From the NCBI RefSeq assembly GCF_013402795.1, contig NZ_CP058595.1:531501-595500 (forward strand): a stretch of DNA of 64,000 nt. The letters are read 5' to 3'. Below the pieces are notes generated by a model. That model saw only the letters and a program-made list of their open reading frames with translations, did no database searches and was not told the DNA's origin. The translations under genes were made by a program, and so were the position numbers. Positions 7,119 to 15,325 of the stretch are shown here, piece after piece. Source of the DNA: Costertonia aggregata (lineage in GTDB: Bacteria > Bacteroidota > Bacteroidia > Flavobacteriales > Flavobacteriaceae). Each line of letters opens with the position of its first letter. Position 1 is the stretch's first letter.

Positions 7119-8516
7119 ATGAAATACCACTTACAATCACATCATAAGAAGATCTTAGCCGATACTATTACACCGGTCAGCGTTTACCTGAAAATCAGAG
7201 ACCGGTTTCCAAATAGTATTCTTTTGGAAAGTAGTGATTATCATGCCAACGACAATAGTTTTTCTTATATCTGTTGCAACCCGATCGCTTCGATAAAAGT
7301 CGAGAATGAAATTATCAGTCAACAATTTCCAGATAGATCTTCGCATGAAATCAAAATTGAGGAAGAAACGAATGTGGTCGACATCGTTCATGATTTCAGT
7401 CAACGATTTGATAGCGGAAAAAGTGATTTTAAATTTATCGATAACGGACTCTTTGGCTACATGGCCTACGATGCGGTTCGGTATTATGAAGACCTAAAAC
7501 TGACGAAAAAAGAGAATTCAATCGCCATTCCCGATATCTATTATGCTGTATATCAAAATATCATTGCCATCAACCATTTTAAGAATGAAGCGTATATTTT
7601 TGCACATTGTTTTGAGTCTGAAAACAACATTCCGGAAATAGAGCAGCTCTTAAACGTAAAGAATTTCGCTTCCTATAATTTTTCTTTGGATGGAAGGGCC
7701 ACTTCCAATTTAAAGGATGAAGAATATAAAGAACACGTAGAATTAGCCAAAAAACACTGCCAACGTGGGGATGTTTTTCAGCTCGTTCTTTCCCGTAGAT
7801 TCTCTCAAGGTTTTAAGGGAGACGAGTTCAATGTTTACCGGGCCTTGCGTTCGGTAAATCCCTCACCGTATTTGTTCTATTTTGATTACGGGGATTTTAA
7901 AATCTTCGGAAGTTCTCCAGAAGCACAACTTATTGTGAAGGAGGGAATAGCAGAAATCCACCCCATCGCCGGAACTTTCAAACGCACGGGAAACGATGAA
8001 CAAGATGCCATTCTCGCCAAACAATTGACTGAAGATGACAAAGAAAATAGCGAGCATGTCATGCTAGTGGATTTAGCCAGAAATGATTTAAGCCGAAACG
8101 GAAGCATGGTCGAGGTAACCAATTATAGGGAGGTGCAATTCTTCTCCCATGTTATTCATTTGGTTTCTAAAGTCACTGGAAAAAAGAAAAAGGATATTCC
8201 AACAATGAAAGTGGTAGCCGATACTTTTCCTGCGGGAACCTTAAGCGGTGCACCAAAACATATGGCGATGCAGCTCATTGAGAAATACGAAAAAACAAGT
8301 CGCGGCTATTACGGTGGGGCTATTGGTTTTATGGATTTCAAAGGAAATTTCAATCATGCGATTATGATCAGAACCTTCCTCAGCAAGAACCATGAATTGC
8401 ATTACCAAGCTGGAGCAGGTTTGGTTGCCGCTTCGGACGCCGAAGATGAATTACAAGAAACCTATAACAAACTAGGCGCTTTGACAAAAGCCTTAGAAAT
8501 TGCTGAAACGATTTAA
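7119..8516 (+). CDS. trpE: Anthranilate synthase component I
   Basis: This 465-residue cytoplasmic enzyme converts chorismate plus ammonia or glutamine to anthranilate, the first committed step to Trp, in complex with TrpG. The chorismate-binding domain is complete: IHPIAGTFKRTG (about 281-292), HVMLVDLARNDLSRNG, PAGTLSGAPK and YQAGAGLVAASDAEDE near the C-terminus. The N-terminal LLESSD (about 34-39) matches the LLES feedback site of TrpE, so Trp inhibition is likely. It is slightly short for the family (about 465-520). It is first in the operon, 19 nt after the attenuator hairpin, and its stop is one base before the trpG ATG. Confidence 0.97.
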   Translation: MKYHLQSHHKKILADTITPVSVYLKIRDRFPNSILLESSDYHANDNSFSYICCNPIASIKVENEIISQQFPDRSSHEIKIEEETNVVDIVHDFSQRFDSGKSDFKFIDNGLFGYMAYDAVRYYEDLKLTKKENSIAIPDIYYAVYQNIIAINHFKNEAYIFAHCFESENNIPEIEQLLNVKNFASYNFSLDGRATSNLKDEEYKEHVELAKKHCQRGDVFQLVLSRRFSQGFKGDEFNVYRALRSVNPSPYLFYFDYGDFKIFGSSPEAQLIVKEGIAEIHPIAGTFKRTGNDEQDAILAKQLTEDDKENSEHVMLVDLARNDLSRNGSMVEVTNYREVQFFSHVIHLVSKVTGKKKKDIPTMKVVADTFPAGTLSGAPKHMAMQLIEKYEKTSRGYYGGAIGFMDFKGNFNHAIMIRTFLSKNHELHYQAGAGLVAASDAEDELQETYNKLGALTKALEIAETI

Positions 8517-8517
8517 G

Positions 8518-9081
8518 ATGAAGAAGATACTAGTTATAGATAACTACGATAGTTTCACGTATAATCTAGTCCATTATTTAGAGGATTTAGATTGCGAAGT
8601 AATCGTAAAACGAAATAACCAATTGACGTTGGGTGAAGTCGAAGCTTTCGATAAAATCGTACTCTCCCCCGGACCCGGAATTCCTGATGAGGCTGGACTT
8701 CTGAAAGAAATCATCGCAAGACACGCCCCAACCAAAAGTATTTTTGGCGTCTGTTTGGGACAGCAGGCTATTGGGGAAGTTTTTGGTGGTTCTCTCATAA
8801 ATTTAGATGAAGTATATCATGGTATTGCCACAAAAATAAACATTGTAAAAGATGATATTTTGTTTGAAGGAATGCCTAAGGAAATCGAAGTAGGCAGATA
8901 CCACTCATGGGTTGTACATCCTGAACTTCCAGAAGTTTTGGAGGCCACTTCTTTTGATGAAAACGGACAAGTAATGTCACTAAGACATAGAGAATATGAT
9001 GTTAGTGCCGTGCAATTTCACCCAGAATCTGTTTTAACTCCTGAAGGGAGAAAGATTCTTGAAAACTGGTTAAAAAAATGA
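8518..9081 (+). CDS. trpG: Anthranilate synthase component II (glutamine amidotransferase)
   Basis: This 187-residue class I glutamine amidotransferase supplies ammonia to TrpE. DNYDSFTYNLVHYLEDL at the start, PGPGIPDEAG, the nucleophile loop GVCLGQQAIGE and the HPES motif with catalytic His and Glu are all present. The ATG at 8518, one base after the trpE stop, is preferred over an upstream in-frame start at 8500 inside trpE, because the domain begins MKKILVIDNYDSF. It is a stand-alone TrpG, not fused to TrpD as in enterics. It overlaps trpD by 4 bp (ATGA). Confidence 0.96.
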   Translation: MKKILVIDNYDSFTYNLVHYLEDLDCEVIVKRNNQLTLGEVEAFDKIVLSPGPGIPDEAGLLKEIIARHAPTKSIFGVCLGQQAIGEVFGGSLINLDEVYHGIATKINIVKDDILFEGMPKEIEVGRYHSWVVHPELPEVLEATSFDENGQVMSLRHREYDVSAVQFHPESVLTPEGRKILENWLKK

Positions 9082-10070
9082 AAGAAACACTCAACAAATT
9101 AATCAACTACGACATCCTCTCAAAAGAAGATGCAAAACAGATATTGGTCAATATTGCCAAAGGTGATTATAACACCAGTCAAATCGCAGCCTTTTTGACC
9201 GTCTACATGATGCGAAGTATCACTATCGAAGAGTTGGAAGGTTTTCGTGATGCCCTTTTAGAGTTATGTTTAGCGGTGGACTTATCGGCATACAATCCCA
9301 TAGATTTATGTGGTACGGGCGGTGACGGCAAAGACACTTTCAATATCTCGACTTTGGCTTCTTTTGTAACTGCGGGTGCCGGGGTAAAAGTAACCAAACA
9401 TGGTAATTACGGAGTTTCCTCAAAATGTGGAAGTAGTAATGTGATGGAATTCCTAGGTATAAAATTCAGCAATAAGACAGACTTTCTGGAGAAGTCCATT
9501 AATGAAGCGGGAATCTGTGTTTTGCACGCTCCCCTCTTCCATCCTGCGATGAAAAATGTGGCACCTATCCGACGGGAATTAAGGGTAAAGACCTTTTTTA
9601 ATATGCTCGGGCCGATGGTGAATCCCGCTTTCCCGAAGAACCAAATGGTCGGTGTTTTTAATCTGGAATTAGCACGCATGTACGGTTACCTGTATCAAAA
9701 CACCGATAAGAATTTTACCGTGCTCCACGCCTTAGATGGCTACGATGAAATATCATTGACAGGCAATACAAAAACAATTTCCAACCATTCCGAAGGAATG
9801 ATTACGCCTGCTGATTTCGGAGTAGCATCCATCGAGCAGTCTGAAATTATGGGTGGAGATAGTATCGAAGAATCCGCCCAAATTTTTATGAATGTCTTGC
9901 AGGGAAAAGGAACGGAAGCTCAAAACAACGTAGTCTGTGCTAACGCGGGAGTTGCAATTTCGACCGTTGAGAACACAAGTGTAAAAGACGGCTTTGATAT
10001 GGCTAAGGAATCGTTATTAAGCGGAAACGGGTTAAAAGCTTTAAAAAAATTACAAGAGTTGAGTAGATGA
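9078..10070 (+). CDS. trpD: Anthranilate phosphoribosyltransferase
   Basis: This 330-residue enzyme transfers the phosphoribosyl group of PRPP to anthranilate. The PRPP/Mg site DLCGTGGDGKDTFNIST (about 74-90) and the KHGNYGVSSKCGSSNVMEFLG block are intact, as is the anthranilate-side RRELRVKTFFNMLGPMVNP region. Length is normal for the family. ATGA overlaps with both trpG and trpC indicate translational coupling and a 1:1-style operon. Confidence 0.96.
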   Translation: MKETLNKLINYDILSKEDAKQILVNIAKGDYNTSQIAAFLTVYMMRSITIEELEGFRDALLELCLAVDLSAYNPIDLCGTGGDGKDTFNISTLASFVTAGAGVKVTKHGNYGVSSKCGSSNVMEFLGIKFSNKTDFLEKSINEAGICVLHAPLFHPAMKNVAPIRRELRVKTFFNMLGPMVNPAFPKNQMVGVFNLELARMYGYLYQNTDKNFTVLHALDGYDEISLTGNTKTISNHSEGMITPADFGVASIEQSEIMGGDSIEESAQIFMNVLQGKGTEAQNNVVCANAGVAISTVENTSVKDGFDMAKESLLSGNGLKALKKLQELSR

Positions 10071-10849
10071 ACATTTTAGACAAAATAGTAGCTGACAAGT
10101 ACAAAGAAGTCAATTTGAAAAAATCGCTTATCCCGATCCATCAATTGGAAAGTTCTGTCTTGTTTAATAGAACTACTTTCTCATTGGCCAATGCCCTGCG
10201 AAATAGCCAAACCGGAATCATCGCCGAACACAAAAGGCGCTCCCCGTCCAAAGGTACCATCAATCAAGATACCAATGTTGGTCAGGTCGCGAGAGGCTAC
10301 AAAAAAGCAGGTGTATGCGGAATGAGTGTTCTTACTGATATCAAATATTTTGGGGGCTCATTAGAGGATTTGCTTTTGGCTAGAGCTTGTGTTCAAATGC
10401 CGCTGCTACGAAAAGAGTTTATCATTGATGAATATCAAATTCTAGAAGCGAAAGCTCATGGTGCAGATGTGATTTTGCTCATCGCTGCAGTTTTGTCCAA
10501 AGAAGAAATAAAGACCTTTTCCGAATTGGCCAAAAGCTTAGGTTTGGATGTTTTATTGGAAGTTCATAACGAAGAGGAATTGCAAAAATCCATCATGCCC
10601 AGTTTGGACATGTTGGGCGTGAATAATCGAAACCTAAAGACTTTCGAAGTGAGTTTGGAAACCAGCAAAACACTGTCAAAATTGATTCCGGATGACTTTG
10701 TGAAAGTTTCTGAAAGCGGAATCAGCTCTATTGAAGCAATACAAGATTTAAAACCATATGGTTATCAAGGGTTTTTAATTGGAGAGAACTTTATGAAAAC
10801 AGATAATCCGGGGAAAAGTGCCCTGGAGTTCATTCAAAAATTAAAGTAA
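10067..10849 (+). CDS. trpC: Indole-3-glycerol phosphate synthase
   Basis: This 260-residue TIM barrel performs ring closure of CdRP to indole-3-glycerol phosphate. Catalytic motifs visible are EHKRRSPSKG (about 54-63), LRKEFIIDEYQI (about 116-127), LLEVHNEEEL, GVNNRNLKTF and VSESGI. It is monofunctional, because trpF is a separate gene. It overlaps trpD by 4 bp and is followed by trpF after 3 bp. Confidence 0.96.
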   Translation: MNILDKIVADKYKEVNLKKSLIPIHQLESSVLFNRTTFSLANALRNSQTGIIAEHKRRSPSKGTINQDTNVGQVARGYKKAGVCGMSVLTDIKYFGGSLEDLLLARACVQMPLLRKEFIIDEYQILEAKAHGADVILLIAAVLSKEEIKTFSELAKSLGLDVLLEVHNEEELQKSIMPSLDMLGVNNRNLKTFEVSLETSKTLSKLIPDDFVKVSESGISSIEAIQDLKPYGYQGFLIGENFMKTDNPGKSALEFIQKLK

Positions 10850-10852
10850 CGA

Positions 10853-11533
10853 ATGGACTATTATTATACCAATAAAGACGAAATGCCTGGCACCAAAGAT
10901 TTGGTTGAGCTACAGCTCAAAGTCTGTGGTATGAATAAGAATACCTCCGAAGTCGCTGCCTTAAGACCGGATTATTTAGGCTTTATTTTTTGGGAACCGT
11001 CCAAGCGTTATTTTGAAGGTGATTTACCTTCGATACCACATGGGGTCAAGAAAGTGGGTGTTTTTGTTGACGAAAGTATAGCTCAAATCGCAGAAAAAGT
11101 AAAAAAATACGGCCTCTTATTGGTGCAGTTACACGGAAACGAAAGTCCGGCTTTTTGTAACCAGTTAAAGAAACAAATCCCGCAAATTAAAATCATCAAA
11201 GTATTTTCAATCAAGGATGATTTCGATTTTGGTCAATTACATCAATTTGAAGATGTGTGTGATTTCTATTTATTCGATACCAAAGGAAAACTTCCGGGAG
11301 GAAACGGTTATGCTTTTAATTGGTCAGTTTTAAAGAATTATCCATCAACAAAGCCCTATTTTTTAAGTGGCGGTATCGGATTGGAAGAAATCGATGCTAT
11401 CAAAACCTTTATGAAGCAACCAGAATCTCAGTACTGTTATGTCATTGATGTGAACAGTAAATTTGAAGATGAGCCCGGAATGAAGAATATTCAAAAGTTA
11501 AAAGAATTCAAAAAGACCCTAAGTCGGAGTTAA
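10853..11533 (+). CDS. trpF: Phosphoribosylanthranilate isomerase
   Basis: This 226-residue TIM barrel catalyses the Amadori rearrangement of PRA to CdRP. The catalytic Cys motif LKVCGM (about 23-28) and the general-acid Asp in FVDES are present, plus LPGGNGYAFNW, LSGGIG and the phosphate-binding C-terminus DVNSKFEDEPGMKN. The first 20 or so residues (MDYYYTNKDEMPGTKDLVEL) extend beyond the usual start of the barrel; no better in-frame start precedes the barrel. It lies between trpC and trpB as in other Bacteroidetes trp operons. Confidence 0.95.
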   Translation: MDYYYTNKDEMPGTKDLVELQLKVCGMNKNTSEVAALRPDYLGFIFWEPSKRYFEGDLPSIPHGVKKVGVFVDESIAQIAEKVKKYGLLLVQLHGNESPAFCNQLKKQIPQIKIIKVFSIKDDFDFGQLHQFEDVCDFYLFDTKGKLPGGNGYAFNWSVLKNYPSTKPYFLSGGIGLEEIDAIKTFMKQPESQYCYVIDVNSKFEDEPGMKNIQKLKEFKKTLSRS

Positions 11534-11590
11534 ACAGATTCCCGATATCTTGGGAATACAATAAAATTGCGAATTGAAAAAAGATAAAAA

Positions 11591-12814
11591 ATGAAAAACG
11601 AGGCAATCAAAAGTTCCCCATTTGGTGGCGTAGGGGGCTTTCACGCAGACGAAAAAGGATATTATGGAGAATTTGGGGGAGCCTTTATTCCGGAAATGCT
11701 CTATCCGAACGTAGAAGAGTTACGCCAGAAATATTTGGAAATCATGTATGAGGAGTCCTTTCAAAAGAAGTTCCATCAACTTCTCAAAGATTATGTTGGC
11801 CGACCTTCGCCGCTTTATTTCGCAAAACGGCTTTCTGAAAAACACGGATGCAAAATCTATCTAAAACGAGAAGATTTAAACCATACCGGAGCGCACAAAG
11901 TCAACAATACTATTGGTCAAATTCTAATGGCCAAGAAATTAGGTAAAACTCGAATTATTGCCGAAACAGGTGCCGGACAACACGGCGTTGCAACGGCAAC
12001 GGTCTGTGCTTTGATGGGAATGGAATGTATCGTATATATGGGCGAAATCGATATTGCCCGTCAAGCGCCCAATGTAGCGCGAATGAAGATGTTGGGTGCC
12101 GAAGTACGCCCAGCACTTTCCGGAAGCCGAACGCTGAAAGACGCTACGAATGAAGCCATTCGTGATTGGATAAATAATCCTGTAGACACGCATTATATTA
12201 TCGGCTCCGCCATCGGACCACACCCCTATCCTGATATGGTGACACGTTTTCAATCGGTCATCTCTGAAGAAATCAAATGGCAATTGAAGGAAAAAGAGGG
12301 GCGTGAAAATCCGGATTATGTGGTGGCCTGTATTGGTGGCGGAAGTAATGCTGCGGGTACGTATTATCACTTTTTGGACGAACCTGAAGTGGGAATTATT
12401 GCCGTAGAAGCGGCCGGGAAAGGAATTGACACTGGAGAAAGTGCAGCAACCTCGGCCTTAGGAAAAGTAGGGATTATCCATGGCTGTAAAACCATGCTGA
12501 TGCAAACCTTAGACGGACAAATCACCGAGCCCTATTCCATTTCTGCAGGCTTGGATTACCCGGGAGTAGGCCCCATGCATTCGCATTTGTATAAGTCAGG
12601 AAGAGCAGAATTCTATTCAGCAACCGATGACGAGGCAATGACGGCGGGTCTGGAGCTTTCGCAACTGGAAGGCATTATTCCTGCGATAGAAACAGGACAC
12701 GCATTTGCCATTTTCGCACATAAAAAATTCAAGTCAGATGATGTTGTGGTCATCGGTCTTTCAGGGCGTGGGGACAAGGATTTGAACACGTATATTGACT
12801 ATTTCAAGCTCTAA
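11591..12814 (+). CDS. trpB: Tryptophan synthase beta chain
   Basis: This 407-residue PLP enzyme condenses indole with serine. [13 protein letters not shown] contains the PLP lysine (about residue 102). [18 protein letters not shown], the phosphate loop GGGSNAAG and the C-terminal SGRGDKD are intact, and [10 protein letters not shown] is the typical TrpB1 N-terminus. Unusually, about 20 residues ([20 protein letters not shown]) precede it and include SPFGGVGG. No later ATG is usable, so the extension must be translated. A 57-bp gap with a small hairpin (ATTCCC/GGGAAT) separates it from trpF. Confidence 0.96.
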   Translation: MKNEAIKSSPFGGVGGFHADEKGYYGEFGGAFIPEMLYPNVEELRQKYLEIMYEESFQKKFHQLLKDYVGRPSPLYFAKRLSEKHGCKIYLKREDLNHTGAHKVNNTIGQILMAKKLGKTRIIAETGAGQHGVATATVCALMGMECIVYMGEIDIARQAPNVARMKMLGAEVRPALSGSRTLKDATNEAIRDWINNPVDTHYIIGSAIGPHPYPDMVTRFQSVISEEIKWQLKEKEGRENPDYVVACIGGGSNAAGTYYHFLDEPEVGIIAVEAAGKGIDTGESAATSALGKVGIIHGCKTMLMQTLDGQITEPYSISAGLDYPGVGPMHSHLYKSGRAEFYSATDDEAMTAGLELSQLEGIIPAIETGHAFAIFAHKKFKSDDVVVIGLSGRGDKDLNTYIDYFKL

Positions 12815-12816
12815 GA

Positions 12817-13578
12817 ATGAACAGAATAAACCAAAAACTCAAAGAGAATAAAAAACTCCTCTCCATCTATTTCACAGCGGGTTATCCCGCACTGAACGAT
12901 ACCGTCAAAATCATCGAAGATCTAGAGAAAAACGGAGTCGATATGATTGAAATCGGCCTGCCTTTTAGCGACCCTCTTGCCGACGGACCGACCATTCAAA
13001 ACAGCTCGACCGCAGCCCTGAAAAACGGGATGACCACAGAAAAACTCTTTGAACAATTAAAAGACATTCGTAAAACGGTTGCCATTCCTCTGATTGTTAT
13101 GGGGTATTTTAACCCAATGTTACAGTATGGTGTGGAAGCTTTTTGCAAAAAATGCCATGAAATTGGTATTGACGGCATTATCATGCCCGATTTACCCTTA
13201 GATGTCTATCAGGCCGATTACGAAGCGGTTTTTAAGAAATACGGACTTATAAACGTTTTCTTGATTACGCCACAAACAAGTGACGAAAGAATCCACCAAA
13301 TCGATGAAGCCGCTGATGGGTTTATCTACATGGTAAGCTCCGCAAGCGTGACAGGTTCAAAAGCTGGGTTTGGAGATACGCAGACCGAATACTTTGAACG
13401 CATCGCTTCCATGAATCTGAAAAACCCTCAAATCGTGGGGTTCGGAATAAAGGATGCTGAAACCTTTCAAACCGCTACAAAAAATACTAAGGGTGCCATT
13501 ATCGGTTCTGCCTTTATCAAACATTTGACAGCGAACGGAATTAATTACGTTTCCAATTTTGTCAAAAAGATTCGGTAG
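12817..13578 (+). CDS. trpA: Tryptophan synthase alpha chain
   Basis: This 253-residue TIM barrel cleaves indole-3-glycerol phosphate to indole, which channels to TrpB. YFTAGYP (19-25), the catalytic Glu in MIEIGLPFSDPLADGPTIQ (about 45-63), catalytic Asp in MPDLPLD, and the phosphate-binding SSASVTGSKAGF and GFGIKDAE motifs are all present. It starts 2 bp after the trpB stop. It is the last trp gene; the peptidase gene follows about 20 bp later without a visible terminator, so some read-through is possible. Confidence 0.96.
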   Translation: MNRINQKLKENKKLLSIYFTAGYPALNDTVKIIEDLEKNGVDMIEIGLPFSDPLADGPTIQNSSTAALKNGMTTEKLFEQLKDIRKTVAIPLIVMGYFNPMLQYGVEAFCKKCHEIGIDGIIMPDLPLDVYQADYEAVFKKYGLINVFLITPQTSDERIHQIDEAADGFIYMVSSASVTGSKAGFGDTQTEYFERIASMNLKNPQIVGFGIKDAETFQTATKNTKGAIIGSAFIKHLTANGINYVSNFVKKIR

Positions 13579-13600
13579 CTTTAACGTACAATTCAACCAT

Positions 13601-15103
13601 ATGCAAATGAAATATATTTCTGTTTTTCTAGCCCTGTTCATTTCAACCTTTTGTATTGCGCAAGATTCCATACAACTAAAATCTCAAGTAAGGCATACGA
13701 TTGATGAATTAAGGGATTTTATCAAAATCCCCAATGATGCCTTAGATCATGCGGATATCAACAGAAATCTAACGTGGTTGACCAAAAAATTCAACGAAAG
13801 GGGTTTTAATACATCGGTATTGCCTACTGAGGGGGAGTCCCTTTTTTTTGCAACGCTTCCTATACAAGATGGCAAACCTACCATTCTTTTTTATATGCAT
13901 TTTGATGGCCAGTCCGTAGACCCTTCCAAATGGAATCAACCCAATCCGTATGAGGTAGTTTTAAAATCAAGGGATGGGGATACTTGGAAAGATGAATCAT
14001 TTGATGACCTCAACAATGATATCGATTATGATTGGCGTTTGTTTGGTAGGTCAACATCGGACGACAAAGGCCCCATAGTCATGTTTTTGAACACTATTGA
14101 CCTGCTAAAAAAAAATGCCGTTGAACTACCATACAATGTGAAAGTAATACTGGATAGTGAAGAGGAAAAAAGCAGCAAGCCCTTGCCAAAAGCCGTAAGA
14201 GAATATCGTGAACTTTTAAAAGCTGATTTTTTGGTAATCAATGATGGACCTGTACACGCATCTGGCGAACCCACTATCGTGTATGGGTGTCGCGGCATCA
14301 CCACTTTGTCGTTGACCACTTTTGGGCCCATAAAACCACAGCATAGTGGGCACTACGGCAACTATGCTCCCAACCCAGGGTTTCAGTTGGCACATACATT
14401 GGCGAGCATGAAAGATAATGACGGTAAAGTCTTGATAAGCGGTTATTATGATGGTATTTCCATAGACGACAAGACCATGGCCATTTTAAGGGATGTCCCA
14501 GATAATACCGAAAATATAAATGGTAATCTAGCGATAAAAACACCCGAAAAAGTAGGTGCTTTTTACCAAGAAGCACTTCAGTACCCCTCCTTGAACATAA
14601 GGGGCTTGGGCTCGGGATGGATTGGACAAAAAGCACGTACGATAGTACCTGCAACAGCCACAGCCGAATTAGATTTGAGACTGGTACCCGAATCCGATGG
14701 TACGAGATTAAAAAAATTGGTAAAAAAACATATTGAAACGCAGGGATTTCATATTACTAGCGACGTTCCAACAAAAGAAGAACGTATGGTACACGACAAG
14801 ATTATGATGGTCATAGAGGGTCCGGTAACCGATGCATTTAGAACTGACCTTAACGATACCTACGGTACCTTCCTGGTCAATACCCTAAATAAAACTTTCA
14901 ATGAAGACGTTGTACAAATACGTATTATGGGCGGTACGGTACCCATTGCACCGTTTATAAACGAATTGAAAATTCCGGCTTTTATTGTTCCCATGGTAAA
15001 TCCGGACAACAATCAACATAGCCCAAACGAAAATCTAAGAATCGGACAGATAGCGTACGGAATCCAAGCATTTTATGGAATTTTGAGCACGCAAATCAAC
15101 TAA
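13601..15103 (+). CDS. Secreted M20 family metallopeptidase (dipeptidase-like)
   Basis: This roughly 500-residue protein starts with a Sec signal peptide (MKYISVFLALFISTFCIAQ, reading from the second ATG at 13607). M20 di-zinc ligands are visible: His/Asp in YMHFDGQSVDP, Asp in RSTSDDKGP, Glu pair in LDSEEEKSS, Asp in VINDGP, and the final His in QHSPNENLRIG. A dimerisation insert (about 195-330) begins near HSGHYGNYAPNP. It probably hydrolyses peptides in the periplasm or outside the cell. An open frame extends upstream into trpA, but the signal peptide argues for 13601 or 13607. Substrate is unknown; a carnosinase-like dipeptidase is plausible. Confidence 0.9.
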   Translation: MQMKYISVFLALFISTFCIAQDSIQLKSQVRHTIDELRDFIKIPNDALDHADINRNLTWLTKKFNERGFNTSVLPTEGESLFFATLPIQDGKPTILFYMHFDGQSVDPSKWNQPNPYEVVLKSRDGDTWKDESFDDLNNDIDYDWRLFGRSTSDDKGPIVMFLNTIDLLKKNAVELPYNVKVILDSEEEKSSKPLPKAVREYRELLKADFLVINDGPVHASGEPTIVYGCRGITTLSLTTFGPIKPQHSGHYGNYAPNPGFQLAHTLASMKDNDGKVLISGYYDGISIDDKTMAILRDVPDNTENINGNLAIKTPEKVGAFYQEALQYPSLNIRGLGSGWIGQKARTIVPATATAELDLRLVPESDGTRLKKLVKKHIETQGFHITSDVPTKEERMVHDKIMMVIEGPVTDAFRTDLNDTYGTFLVNTLNKTFNEDVVQIRIMGGTVPIAPFINELKIPAFIVPMVNPDNNQHSPNENLRIGQIAYGIQAFYGILSTQIN

Positions 15104-15325
15104 CACTTATTTCTGTAACGCATACTTTTTTTCAATAACCCTTTTTGATTTGAACTAAAAAATGTGCCGCAGTCGGTTTTATCACTGCTATACGCTTGTT
15201 TTGTTTTTATTCGTAACATTTTATCACCAAATATCCCCAAAGTATCACAAAAATTTTATGCTGCTGTGATCTCGTTGTTAAGGTCTATATAGAATTTTAC
15301 TCCTGAATATCTAAAAACCTTAAAA

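Noticed and set aside
15162-15269. 35-codon ORF starting MCRSRFYHCYTLVLFLFV upstream of the repeat lipoprotein
   Set aside because: No promoter box, no recognisable family, and an AT-rich region gives chance ORFs of this size; hydrophobic runs are expected from T-rich DNA.
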